Origin: Spirosoma sp. KCTC 42546
Lineage (GTDB): Bacteria; Bacteroidota; Bacteroidia; Cytophagales; Spirosomataceae
NCBI RefSeq assembly: GCF_006965485.1
Contig: NZ_CP041360.1
Coordinates: forward strand, 2,728,001 to 2,792,000
DNA length: 64,000 nucleotides
Reading direction: 5' to 3'
The notes beneath the pieces were generated by a model, which saw only the letters and a program-made list of their open reading frames with translations, had not been told where the DNA came from and ran no database searches. This document shows positions 17,066 through 26,264 of the stretch, in pieces; position 1 is the first letter of the stretch, and the number at the start of each line of letters is the position of its first letter. A program made the position numbers and the translations under genes.

Positions 17066-18551
17066 CGACTTGTCCCCGCAGCGTTGCGGAGGTGCATTCG
17101 GTGACTAGTACGTTGACATATTCACCTTTTTGATGATTTCCTTTTGGGAACACGACCATTTTGTTCTGGTCATTCCGGCCACATAAAAAGTCGTCGGAAC
17201 GTTTGGATGTACCTTCGATCAGAACGCGCTGTACCTGCCCAATGTGGCGTTGGTTACGTTCGGCTGAGTGCGATAACTGCCGGGCGATGATCTCATTCAG
17301 TCGCCGTTTTTTTACGTCTTCCGGAATGTCATCAGCGTATTTCTTCGCAGCTAGCGTGCCCGGCCGTTCAGAATAGGCGAACATATAGGCATAATCATAG
17401 TGAACGTAATCCATCAGCGATAACGATTCCTGATGTTCGTCTTCTGTTTCGGTACAAAAGCCCGAAATCATATCCGTTGAAATGCCGCAGCCTTCGCCTA
17501 AAATCTCCCGGATACGGTCAATTTTTCCAATGTACCAGGGCCGATCATACGTCCGGTTCATCAGTTTCAGTACCCGACTGTTACCGCTCTGAGCGGGCAG
17601 GTGGATATAGTTACAGATGTTATCATAACGCGCCATCGTGTGTAGCACATCATCCGTAATGTCTTTGGGGTGCGACGTTGAGAACCGTACCCGCAGGTCA
17701 GGATGGATCAGCGCCACCATTTCGAGGAGGTGCGCGAACGTAGTAGTAGGAGCGAGGAGCGAGGACGGGGCCGCCCGGCGGTGAGGAGTTTCTGGCGCAG
17801 GTTCTACTTCTCGCTCCTCACTCCCCGCTCCTAATACCCATTTATAACTATCCACATTCTGGCCGAGCAGTGTCACTTCACGATAGCCCCGGTCAAAGAG
17901 ATCCTGCGCTTCGCGGACAATGCTGTATGGGTCGCGGCTACGTTCGCGGCCACGGGTGAACGGCACCACGCAGAAACTGCACATATTGTCGCAACCGCGC
18001 ATGATGGAAACAAAGGCGGTTACACCATTGGAATTCAAGCGGATAGGCGAAATGTCGGCGTAGGTTTCCTCACGTGACAGAAAAACGTTTACTGCTTTCT
18101 GGCCCGATTCGGCTTCTTCAACCAGTTTCGGAATGTCGCGGTATGCATCAGGACCGGCCACAATGTCGACCACTTTTTCTTCTTCCAAAAGCTTGGTTTT
18201 CAGGCGCTCAGCCATACAGCCCAACATTCCGACGAGGAGTTCGGGTTTCTGCCGTTTAAGACCCGTTAAGTGTTTGAGTCGATGGCGAACTTTCTGCTCG
18301 GCATTATCACGAATGGCGCAGGTATTCAAAAAAATCACATCGGCCTCTTCTGCCGATGAAGTCGTTGCAAAACCTGCATTTCGCATTACAGCCGCAACGA
18401 TTTCGCTATCGGCGAAATTCATCTGGCAGCCGTAACTTTCAATATATAGCCGCTTTTTACCAACTGCCAATTCCTCTTCAGAAGTACGTGGGAGGTCAAT
18501 CTGTTCCTTGTCAGCCGGTTGAAGTATGGTTAATTCGGGGATGAGCGTCAT
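17055..18551 (-). CDS. miaB: tRNA-2-methylthio-N6-dimethylallyladenosine synthase MiaB
   Basis: Protein of 498 aa. This radical-SAM methylthiotransferase acts on i6A37 of tRNAs. The N-terminal UPF0004 domain has cluster Cys42, Cys78 and Cys112. The radical SAM motif is CDNMCSFC (Cys187, 191, 194). The C-terminal TRAM domain contains [19 protein letters not shown]. Residues about 239-268, between [11 protein letters not shown] and FAHLLEMVA, are an extra stretch of some 30 residues not normally found in MiaB, and they are encoded by an in-frame palindromic repeat (17747-17833). The stop codon also lies in a repeat. It is the first gene of the conserved miaB-to-secG cluster. Confidence 0.95.
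   Translation of the reverse strand: MTLIPELTILQPADKEQIDLPRTSEEELAVGKKRLYIESYGCQMNFADSEIVAAVMRNAGFATTSSAEEADVIFLNTCAIRDNAEQKVRHRLKHLTGLKRQKPELLVGMLGCMAERLKTKLLEEEKVVDIVAGPDAYRDIPKLVEEAESGQKAVNVFLSREETYADISPIRLNSNGVTAFVSIMRGCDNMCSFCVVPFTRGRERSRDPYSIVREAQDLFDRGYREVTLLGQNVDSYKWVLGAGSEEREVEPAPETPHRRAAPSSLLAPTTTFAHLLEMVALIHPDLRVRFSTSHPKDITDDVLHTMARYDNICNYIHLPAQSGNSRVLKLMNRTYDRPWYIGKIDRIREILGEGCGISTDMISGFCTETEDEHQESLSLMDYVHYDYAYMFAYSERPGTLAAKKYADDIPEDVKKRRLNEIIARQLSHSAERNQRHIGQVQRVLIEGTSKRSDDFLCGRNDQNKMVVFPKGNHQKGEYVNVLVTECTSATLRGQVVNE
17747..17833. repeat. palindromic element (GAGCGAGG type) inserted in frame within miaB
   Basis: The left arm from 17747 (TAGGAGCGAGGAGCGAGG) is matched in inverse by the right arm 17810-17833 (CTCGCTCCTCACTCCCCGCT...), with a small offset between the outer and inner matching blocks. 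Arms are built of about 7-bp AGCGAGG units. It translates as a Glu/Ala/Pro/Arg-rich loop of about 30 residues without a stop. Confidence 0.8.
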
Positions 18552-18721
18552 TATTATTCGTCAGTTGATAGTCAACAGTCGTGAGCCAATACCCAATTAG
18601 GGCTATCGACCCACGACTATTTTCACAAAATTACGAAGAAAGCCCCGATTATGCTGTCATTTTGGCAGGATTTGCCGTTAAATTCTCTTAAACGATCAGA
18701 TTGGAAATAGAGCTGGGGCCA

Positions 18722-18955
18722 TCAGGCAAACAAGGCCGGGATCATGGTAACTTTATCGGCATAGGCCCAACAGGCGGTGGCGTTACCTATGTAATCATTG
18801 ATTTGGAGATCAGCTGTAACGACTACACCAAAGTTTCCATTCCAGCGGCCAATGGGACTATCTGTAGGTAAGTGTGCCGGTCCTGATGAGGTAAAGCCAT
18901 AGTAAACGAGCCGCTCATCCTGAGGGTCGTCGTCTTTGAAATACGTAGCAATCAT
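18722..18955 (-). CDS. small hypothetical protein
   Basis: Possible 77-aa protein from ATG 18953-18955 (MIATYFKDDDPQDERLVYYG), 31 nt downstream of the tamL stop and in the same direction. No family is recognised. The composition is protein-like (Tyr, Trp and Asp spread evenly), with DSPIGRWNGNFGVVVTADLQ in the middle. The frame continues open upstream inside tamL, so the start is uncertain. It could also be a remnant or a chance ORF. Confidence 0.4.
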   Translation of the reverse strand: MIATYFKDDDPQDERLVYYGFTSSGPAHLPTDSPIGRWNGNFGVVVTADLQINDYIGNATACWAYADKVTMIPALFA

Positions 18956-18986
18956 TCGTTTATGTATGGGTATATATGGGTAATGC

Positions 18987-21650
18987 TTAGAACGGATAGC
19001 CAATGCCAAAGTTGATGACCAGGGGATTGGGGCCACTCGATAATTTACTGAGAGAGAATTCGGGTAGGATGAATCGCTTGTCAACTATTTTTCCGTCTAC
19101 CTCACTGAAATATTGACGGGCAGGGTCCCATACTTTAATCCCACCGTCGAAGCGGATAACAAAAAAGGAGAAATCGAAGCGTAGGCCTACGCCGGTACCA
19201 ACTGCAATTTGTGGAATGAACGTATTTAAAGCGAAGGCGGTACTAGGACGATTGGCATTATTACTAATTGTCCAGACGTTGCCCGCATCTACAAAAATGG
19301 CTCCATTTACATCGGCACCAAGATGAAATAATCGCCCACGAAGCTCGGCGGAACCCTCAATAATCATATCGCCTGGTTTCTCAACGGTGTACAAGAATTG
19401 TTCTTGATCCTTGTAATCAGGATTAAATACAGGCTTTCCATCAGCTGTTTGTGGCCAGGCAGAACCAGGGCCCAATCGGCGCGGAAGCCACGCCCGAATA
19501 CTATTGCTGCCGCCCGCAAAAAATAATTTTTCATATGGGGCTGTCCTGTTTGAGCCATAGCCGTACACCAGGCCTGTATTGACCCGAAAGGCCAGCGTAA
19601 TGCGCGTTCGAAGAGGAATATAATGGCGGTAATCGACGTTGAAACGCAGGTATTTGTAGAATTGTAAACCGGTGGAGTCGGTTGTGTTAAAAAACTTGCG
19701 TAACTGTGAATCGGTAAAGAAATTTAAGGTTGTACCACCCGATTCAACCACTGCCCGTAGAAAATTAGCGCGTCGATTCTGCCCTGGTGTATTTGTGTTA
19801 TACGTGTAGGCAAAGCTGAAACTTGAGCTTATTGATCGACGAAAGCTTAAATAAACGGTACTGCCCTGCTTGCGTAGCGAGTCGAGTTGGGCCTGAAATA
19901 CATCACTGATTATTTTACTATTGCCAGGTCCCGCATTAATCAGGTTAATATCGGCAATTAAAAAGCTAAACTGTTTCGCAGGCGTAGTTTGCCAATTATA
20001 GGCCATGGTAGCCCGCAGGAGCGATCGCCGGAAATCGGGCCGAAATGTATTATTGAAACTCAAACTGACTTGTGTCCGGGGAGCATATGGGTTAAATCGA
20101 AATCGAAGAGCGCCCGGAAACAAGATTTGCGGAAAAATCAGTGAACTACTGATGCCTAGTTCCTGGGATGAATAAACAGCTCTACCCGGATTATTGGGAT
20201 CGTTCACGAAACCGGTCTGTGCTTCAATCCCATAGCGTACCGATGTTTCGAAGGTTTCCAGACCGCCAAACATGTTGCGCACCCGGAAAACCAGGCTACC
20301 AAAGCCACCTGGATAGCTTTGTCCTTGATAGAGTAAGCCCGTCAAGCCTCCTTCGGCGGTAGCCTCATATTTATCCAGGGGGCTGGCCGTAATGAGCGTG
20401 CGCAGTTGTCTTCTGGTGGTATCCGTAAAATTGAGGTTGACAAATTTGAATTGGTTTAGTAAAAACAGTTGCCGCTGTGTTTCCCGGTAATTGGTCTGAC
20501 TATACAATTCACCCTGACGGATGTGAATTTTCGAGTCTAGCAATCGCGCTGAAATATCCCGACCGCCCAGCAGATACGTAATACCGTTACGACGCACCGT
20601 GTCAAGAGCAGTGGCTACACCTTGCACAAAAGACGCCCCCGATGCATCGATATCGGGACTAATACGCACTTCCACATCGCCAATATGATAGATCGGGTGG
20701 GCCGATTTTCCCGGAGGATTTACAATTTGCAGGGCTATATCTACATTGCGCCGGGTTGAATCGCCGGGTTCGAGTTTGTCGTAAAAGCGCCGATCGTTCC
20801 CGCGCCGGATCGTATCGACATCGGTAGCCCGGATATACTGTCGCGAAAAGGTAAAGTACCCTTGATCCCGTAATAACGACTCGATCCGAACCCGCTCACC
20901 TGCCATGTTGTCAAAATCGAATCGTTCGCCCGTTTGAAGCCTGGACTTGTCGAACGATTGCCGAACAATGGAGTCGACCCGCGGATCGGCAATGGAGTAG
21001 GTGATATTCCGAAGGTAAAATCCTTCGTTTTCTGTAATCAGGTAATTCACCCGAATCTGTCGTCTGCGTAGTGTATCAAGCGAATAAGCCGTTTTTGCAT
21101 TGAAAAATCCTTTATCGGCCAAATACTTCTGCATTTTTGTTGCATTAGCTTTCGCATCGCTCTCCGCAAAATAGGAAGGGGGCTCGCCAAGGTTACGCAT
21201 AAGCCAGTTTCCTTCTTCGGCCTTCAGGCGGAGGTGTTTCAATTTACGGCCATACTTTCGATTTAGTTTTTTAAGTGCTTGGGGCTGATCAGCCAATTGC
21301 TGGCTTTGCTGTTCAAATTCGTTAGTTTTGGCCTGCAACGCCCGTAAAGCCTCTTCACGGTTGTATCGACTTAAGCCAAGCTGATAAAACCAGAGCGGGG
21401 GTGTAATAGGCAGGGCCAGAATCCGGCGGTTCGGTTTCTGAGGAATCAGGCTCTCCAGAGACTCTGTTGGAATCGCGCGGTTTCCACGTACGGTCTGAGC
21501 TGTCAGAATGTACTCATTCGTACGTAATTTCTTAGAACTCAGGCAACCAGATAAGGAGAAAATCAATGCACAATGAATAATGTAAAATGAATAATGATGA
21601 CGACGATGTGAGCGCCTACCATTCTCAATTATCCATTTTACATTATTCAT
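18987..21650 (-). CDS. tamL: TamL-type Omp85 family outer-membrane lipoprotein
   Basis: Protein of 887 aa from ATG 21648-21650. An ATG four codons earlier is possible. The N-terminus is a lipoprotein signal ending in LIFSLSGC (Cys36). POTRA-like repeats follow (about 40-420), then a C-terminal Omp85 barrel with FFAGGSNSIRAWLPRRLGPG (the conserved barrel region near lid loop 6) and a final strand ending in NPLVINFGIGYPF. In Bacteroidota the Omp85 partner of TamB is a lipoprotein called TamL, which fits here. The signal peptide is mostly encoded by the palindromic repeat at 21565-21653. Its start lies only 10 nt from the divergent methyltransferase start. Confidence 0.88.
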   Translation of the reverse strand: MNNVKWIIENGRRSHRRHHYSFYIIHCALIFSLSGCLSSKKLRTNEYILTAQTVRGNRAIPTESLESLIPQKPNRRILALPITPPLWFYQLGLSRYNREEALRALQAKTNEFEQQSQQLADQPQALKKLNRKYGRKLKHLRLKAEEGNWLMRNLGEPPSYFAESDAKANATKMQKYLADKGFFNAKTAYSLDTLRRRQIRVNYLITENEGFYLRNITYSIADPRVDSIVRQSFDKSRLQTGERFDFDNMAGERVRIESLLRDQGYFTFSRQYIRATDVDTIRRGNDRRFYDKLEPGDSTRRNVDIALQIVNPPGKSAHPIYHIGDVEVRISPDIDASGASFVQGVATALDTVRRNGITYLLGGRDISARLLDSKIHIRQGELYSQTNYRETQRQLFLLNQFKFVNLNFTDTTRRQLRTLITASPLDKYEATAEGGLTGLLYQGQSYPGGFGSLVFRVRNMFGGLETFETSVRYGIEAQTGFVNDPNNPGRAVYSSQELGISSSLIFPQILFPGALRFRFNPYAPRTQVSLSFNNTFRPDFRRSLLRATMAYNWQTTPAKQFSFLIADINLINAGPGNSKIISDVFQAQLDSLRKQGSTVYLSFRRSISSSFSFAYTYNTNTPGQNRRANFLRAVVESGGTTLNFFTDSQLRKFFNTTDSTGLQFYKYLRFNVDYRHYIPLRTRITLAFRVNTGLVYGYGSNRTAPYEKLFFAGGSNSIRAWLPRRLGPGSAWPQTADGKPVFNPDYKDQEQFLYTVEKPGDMIIEGSAELRGRLFHLGADVNGAIFVDAGNVWTISNNANRPSTAFALNTFIPQIAVGTGVGLRFDFSFFVIRFDGGIKVWDPARQYFSEVDGKIVDKRFILPEFSLSKLSSGPNPLVINFGIGYPF

Positions 21651-21653
21651 TAT
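21565..21653. repeat. palindromic element encoding the TamL signal peptide
   Basis: The left arm 21565-21599 (AATGCACAATGAATAATG...) is the approximate reverse complement of the right arm 21622-21653. Read on the minus strand it encodes MNNVKWIIENG, an Arg/His loop (RRSHRRHH), then FYIIHCALI. The arrangement and residues match those of the LptE element at 15518-15605. Confidence 0.9.
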
Positions 21654-21660
21654 AAAAACC

Positions 21661-22431
21661 ATGCTTTCTAAAAATCAACTTAAATATATTCAGTCGCTGC
21701 ACCAGAAAAAACACCGGCAACAGCAGGGTGCCTTTTTGGTCGAAGGTGCCAAGAGTGTTCAGGAAGTTCTACAGTCTGATTTCCAGATTGAACTTGTTGT
21801 TGCAACCGAAGCATTCTACAAAGAAAACGCTCACTTAACAGACCTCCAACGAACACCGGTTGAAATTGCATCGGTGACTGATCTAGAACGGGCTGGTACC
21901 CTCGAAAGCAACAACGCGGCACTTGCTGTGGTCAGAACGAAAGAGAACCGCCCACTATTGGCCGAACCAGGTGAGATTGCCTTAATTTTAGACGATATCC
22001 GGGACCCTGGTAATCTGGGCACCATTTTGCGCATTGCTGACTGGTACGGTGTCCGAAAAATTCTTTGCTCCGAAACCACAGCCGATGTCTACAACCCCAA
22101 AGTTATTTCGGCCAGCAAGGGCTCCTTCACCCGGGTGCAGTGGTGGTATGGCGATGTTGTGCAGGTCTTAAGGCAATCTGGGCAACAAAGGAGTAACTCA
22201 TTAGCGGTTTATGGTGCGTTTTTAGATGGCGACGATGTGCATACATTGGCCTTCGGCAAGTCGGGTTATTTGGTAATGGGTAACGAATCGAACGGGATTC
22301 GCTCCGAACTAGCGTCATTTATTACGCAGCGGGTAACGATTCCTCGCTATGGCGATGCTGAATCCTTAAACGTCGGAATTGCCACAGCTGTTTTACTGGA
22401 TAACATCCGGCGGGTCAATTCCGGGCAGTAA
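21661..22431 (+). CDS. TrmH/SpoU family RNA 2'-O-methyltransferase
   Basis: Protein of 256 aa. The N-terminal RNA-binding-like segment has HQKKHRQQQGAFLVEGAKSV. The C-terminal SPOUT fold carries all three family motifs: DDIRDPGNLGTILRIADWYG, GYLVMGNESNGIR, and VTIPRYGDAESLNVGIATAV. These methylate ribose 2'-OH in rRNA or tRNA; the target nucleotide is not determined. The start at 21661 is 10 nt from the divergent tamL start, so its promoter must lie inside the repeat or the tamL 5' region. Confidence 0.94.
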   Translation: MLSKNQLKYIQSLHQKKHRQQQGAFLVEGAKSVQEVLQSDFQIELVVATEAFYKENAHLTDLQRTPVEIASVTDLERAGTLESNNAALAVVRTKENRPLLAEPGEIALILDDIRDPGNLGTILRIADWYGVRKILCSETTADVYNPKVISASKGSFTRVQWWYGDVVQVLRQSGQQRSNSLAVYGAFLDGDDVHTLAFGKSGYLVMGNESNGIRSELASFITQRVTIPRYGDAESLNVGIATAVLLDNIRRVNSGQ

Positions 22432-22497
22432 ACAGCCGTTAAGAGTTTACTTACAAAGGGTAGGGATGATCTTTGCCTTCTTGAAATAGAAGTACTT

Positions 22498-24372
22498 ATG
22501 TATCGGCTACTGGCTTTGCTTTTCGTGGTGGTGGCAACTGCGGCATTTCTCCCGCAGGCGGAACCGCCTGAAGGTGAGCGGGTATACAACCAGTTTCTGA
22601 TAGATAAAGCCCGATTTCATGGGCAGGTGCAGCAATTGGCTGAGTATGTACAGCGTGATGTTCCTGCAGATTCCCTCCGGGCTGCTTTCAAACGGAGTCG
22701 ATTAGCCTATAAGCGGATTGAATGGCTGTTGGAATACTTTCAGCCGGTTTTGGCGAGCCGTGTTAATGGCCCACCGGTAGTAGAGGTTGAGGAACACGAA
22801 CCCGGACAGGTTCTCCGTAAACCCACTGGCCTACAAGTGGTGGAGCCGTATTTATTTCCGACTTACAACTCCACTCAAAAAGACAGCTTAATTCGGGAGA
22901 TCGGGTTCCTGCTATCGTACTCAGGCCGACTGGAGCAGGGAATACCCACCGGTCGGATAACGGATGTAGATATACTGGATGCCATACGACAGGAACTCTT
23001 CAGGCTACAGGTATTAGGTATAACGGGCTACGACTCACCTGAAGTCCAGACCGGATTACCCGAAGCGATCAGTACGCTGAAAACTCTTCGAGAAACGTTT
23101 CGACCGTATGCCGAAAAGCTTCCTGAACCCTTAGCGACTCAGTTAGAACAACGCTGGACTGGAGCCATTCAGGCTATAGAAGCGGCTCCCGATTTTGACC
23201 GGTTCGATCGGGTTGCCTTTAGTCGGAATCAACTCTACCCACTTTGCCGGACGTTACAACTGGCTCGTCAATCGCTCGGTATTGCGTCAACGGCCAGTGG
23301 ACGATTTTTATCGCCAACCGTGGCCACACTGTCGGATTCCGGCGCGTTTCGCCCTGATTACCTGATCAACTTTGGCGATTTTAGCAGTACTTCCCACAAG
23401 GTGGCCTTAGGAAAAGTTCTGTTCTTTGATCCCCTATTATCGGGCAATAATGCCCGAAGTTGTGCTTCCTGCCACCAGCCGGAACGGGCTTTTACCGATG
23501 GACGAGCTAAAAGTAGGGCGTTTAAAGGACGTAGATCAGTGCTACGGAATGCGCCTACGCTGCTGAATGCGGGTTTGCAAACGGTTCAGTTTTATGATTC
23601 GAGGGTGTTTTATCTTGAAGATCAGGCCCATGATGTACTGAAAAATGCCCATGAGATGCGTACATCGCCCGATGAAGTGATCCATAAATTGTCGGGTAGC
23701 AGCGAATATAAAAAACTGTTTTCGGAGGCTTTCCCAAGCGGCCTAACTGCTCCTAATGTGCGTAACGCATTGGCGTGTTACATACGTAGCCTGACGAGCC
23801 TGAACGCTCGTCCAGACCGCTATCTACGAGGGGAATCTGCCGATTTATCAGCCGATGAGCGATTAGGATTCAATCTGTTTCTGGGGAAAGCTCGTTGTGC
23901 AACCTGTCATTTCTTCCCGATCTATAACGGGTTTGTACCACCCCATTATGAGAAAACGGAAAGCGAAATCATTGGTGTGCCCCAGCGTCGGCAAACGAAA
24001 AACGCCCAAATCGACTCAGATCCGGGAAAATTCAGTACATACCAGAAGGATATTCAGCGATTTGCGTTTAAGACGCCCACCGTTCGAAATAGTGCCCTCA
24101 CTGCCCCTTACATGCATAATGGCGTTTACCGCACCCTGGATCAGGTTATTGATTTTTATAACCGGGGTGGGGGCCGGGGAATCGGTATTCAGCTCAATGG
24201 GCAAACACTAGCCGATAAACCACTCGACCTAACTTTACCCGAGCAAAAGTCGTTGGTTGCTTTTATACAATCATTAACCGATACCACAGGTCTGACAAGC
24301 CGACCTCTTAAACTGCCAATCATAGATGACAACCACACGCTAAATCGGCGGAAAATCGGTGGCCGATATTGA
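22498..24372 (+). CDS. di-haem cytochrome c peroxidase with long N-terminal helical region
   Basis: Protein of 624 aa with a Sec signal peptide (about 1-20). The C-terminal half (about 300-610) is a CcpA/MauG-type peroxidase. Its haem motifs are CASCH (Cys322, Cys325, His326) and CATCH (Cys467, Cys470, His471), with the block KVALGKVLFFDPLLSGN before the first. It reduces peroxide in the periplasm using electrons from small c-type cytochromes. The typical enzyme is about 330-350 aa. Here about 280 extra residues form a largely helical N-terminal domain, possibly imelysin-like, which is uncertain. Confidence 0.9.
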   Translation: MYRLLALLFVVVATAAFLPQAEPPEGERVYNQFLIDKARFHGQVQQLAEYVQRDVPADSLRAAFKRSRLAYKRIEWLLEYFQPVLASRVNGPPVVEVEEHEPGQVLRKPTGLQVVEPYLFPTYNSTQKDSLIREIGFLLSYSGRLEQGIPTGRITDVDILDAIRQELFRLQVLGITGYDSPEVQTGLPEAISTLKTLRETFRPYAEKLPEPLATQLEQRWTGAIQAIEAAPDFDRFDRVAFSRNQLYPLCRTLQLARQSLGIASTASGRFLSPTVATLSDSGAFRPDYLINFGDFSSTSHKVALGKVLFFDPLLSGNNARSCASCHQPERAFTDGRAKSRAFKGRRSVLRNAPTLLNAGLQTVQFYDSRVFYLEDQAHDVLKNAHEMRTSPDEVIHKLSGSSEYKKLFSEAFPSGLTAPNVRNALACYIRSLTSLNARPDRYLRGESADLSADERLGFNLFLGKARCATCHFFPIYNGFVPPHYEKTESEIIGVPQRRQTKNAQIDSDPGKFSTYQKDIQRFAFKTPTVRNSALTAPYMHNGVYRTLDQVIDFYNRGGGRGIGIQLNGQTLADKPLDLTLPEQKSLVAFIQSLTDTTGLTSRPLKLPIIDDNHTLNRRKIGGRY

Positions 24373-24416
24373 AAAAGAGCGTGGAGAAGTCAACGAAAAT
24401 GAAGGCTGTGTCGTGT

Positions 24417-26195
24417 TCAATTAGCCAGGTATAACTTAGCCTGAGCTCCAAGCTGCAACTTAATGCCTGGATCGTAGGTAACCTTTTGCGCATGAACTTG
24501 CGTATTCGTAGGAATGCTCACGATGTGTTTCAATTGAAGTGCATCGCTGCCAGTCGGTACCCGATTGCCAGACCAGATCGCGGGGTCATTCCAGTTGCCC
24601 GACTTGAGGGTGAACATAGACCCCGCACTAATCACGGTGAATACATCCTGCACGCAATGTTTACTATCGTGTACAACATAAGTACTAGTGATGCCAGGCG
24701 CTGGATTGACAACTACCGAACGGCTCGATGCTGAAAACCCTCCGTTTGTGGGACTGCTCCACTGGTAGTCGCTGATGTAGGATGCCGTAAGCGTGATTGA
24801 CTGCCCGATAGGTACCGTCAGGGTTTGAGCCAGGCCCACATCTTTCATAATAGTAAACTGGTCGCTGATGGAGTAAGATGAGGGCGGGTTAGGCTGTATA
24901 AACTTAGCATCCAGTCGATTATCTTCAACGTCAAAATAAAATGAACCGCCTGCCAACCGTTCTGTAGAGACCATGACAGGGTGGGGGCCAACGTATGGAT
25001 TGTAGCCCAGTGCACCGGCCGAACCAGCCACTACATAAACGGTTCCCTGTTTCTTTTTCGCCGAGCTACTCTTGTAGAGACAGGAGTTGGCTGACCCATC
25101 ATATCGTCCGGTGCTGTTATCTTTCTGAAAGCGGTATGCATCTGGATTTGACGTAAAATCACTGGAAGGGCCGTACTGGTCATGAATTGGGTATGAGCGC
25201 TCATAATTATGACTGTGGCCAAGCATGACAAGATCGACCCCATACTGTTCGAGAATGGGATTGATAAACTGGCGAACAGCAATTAGGTCAGGATCAGTAT
25301 CCGAGTTGTGGGCTCCATGGCTGTAAGGGGGAAAATGCTGGTAAACGATTTTCCATTTTTGGGTAGTTGCCGCCAGATCCTGTTTTAACCAGGCAACTTG
25401 TGGATGGTTAACGGTATCGGCAAAAAAACGCCTTTCGGTGCCGTTAACGTTTCGGGTACCAAAACCATCCAGCATGATAAAATGAATGGGCCCATAATCA
25501 AAGGAATACCACTCTTTGGTTCCTGACGGCACACCACCTGCTTCGGCATTAGTAGGTAAACTGAAAATCGAGAAATACGGAATATTATGTGATGCTGCCA
25601 GTGCTGCACTATTGTTGTAATCGTGGTTCCCCGGCACGGCAAACAGCATCGTATTTTTCATCATATTAGTTTGATACGGCTCGAAGAAATTCGTTTGATA
25701 GGCCGGATCATCCCCATCATAGGAATTATCACCAATCAGCATCCAGAGGTCCGTTGGCGTATTGCCCCGAAAATTGAGAAACGCATCCCGAACGTTTGTC
25801 TGGTTGTTGTTGGGATTCATCCCACTGTCGCCGAAGGAGGCTACCCGGATTTTGCGCTTCGTATTGTTGAGAGGAGCCGTAAGGAAGTAGTTGTCGTTTC
25901 CTTGCTGGAGTACTTGGGTAGTGGTGCCCACGCTGTAGAAATAGTGGCTATCAGGTGTTAAACCAGACAGACGAATCTCATGCTCAGTGGTACTGGTTGA
26001 TTCGCTAACATTTGCAGAGAGGTTATCCGATGATAAGCCGTAAGCAACTCGTCCTACGGTTGGCACATCGGTTCGCCAACGGATGGAAACCGCGGTTTGG
26101 GCTCCCGATTGCAGGTAGGGCCCCCGTGTAATCGTTTGTGCACTAGTCGTTTTACTAATTAACCAAAAGCAACTCAAGACGAAAAACGTTCTCAC
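24417..26195 (-). CDS. secreted purple acid phosphatase-like metallophosphoesterase
   Basis: Protein of 592 aa. The furthest start in frame is GTG at 26193-26195, giving a good Sec signal (RTFFVLSCFWLISKTTSA). An N-terminal fibronectin-like domain (ITRGPYLQSGAQTAVSIRWR) precedes the catalytic domain. Metal ligands are visible in FGDSGMNP, GDNSYDG, GNHDYN, YQHFPPYSHG and GHSHNYERSYP. The C-terminus (about 515-592, GNWNDPAIWSGNRVPTGSDA) is a small beta domain seen at the ends of many Cytophagales secreted proteins. It probably hydrolyses phosphate esters outside the inner membrane. The precise substrate is unknown. Confidence 0.91.
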   Translation of the reverse strand: MRTFFVLSCFWLISKTTSAQTITRGPYLQSGAQTAVSIRWRTDVPTVGRVAYGLSSDNLSANVSESTSTTEHEIRLSGLTPDSHYFYSVGTTTQVLQQGNDNYFLTAPLNNTKRKIRVASFGDSGMNPNNNQTNVRDAFLNFRGNTPTDLWMLIGDNSYDGDDPAYQTNFFEPYQTNMMKNTMLFAVPGNHDYNNSAALAASHNIPYFSIFSLPTNAEAGGVPSGTKEWYSFDYGPIHFIMLDGFGTRNVNGTERRFFADTVNHPQVAWLKQDLAATTQKWKIVYQHFPPYSHGAHNSDTDPDLIAVRQFINPILEQYGVDLVMLGHSHNYERSYPIHDQYGPSSDFTSNPDAYRFQKDNSTGRYDGSANSCLYKSSSAKKKQGTVYVVAGSAGALGYNPYVGPHPVMVSTERLAGGSFYFDVEDNRLDAKFIQPNPPSSYSISDQFTIMKDVGLAQTLTVPIGQSITLTASYISDYQWSSPTNGGFSASSRSVVVNPAPGITSTYVVHDSKHCVQDVFTVISAGSMFTLKSGNWNDPAIWSGNRVPTGSDALQLKHIVSIPTNTQVHAQKVTYDPGIKLQLGAQAKLYLAN

Positions 26196-26264
26196 AAGAT
26201 TAGATGATTAGCCTGTTTTTTTACATAAATGATGGTTTGGGTGGATAGTTGAAATTAGTGAGGC

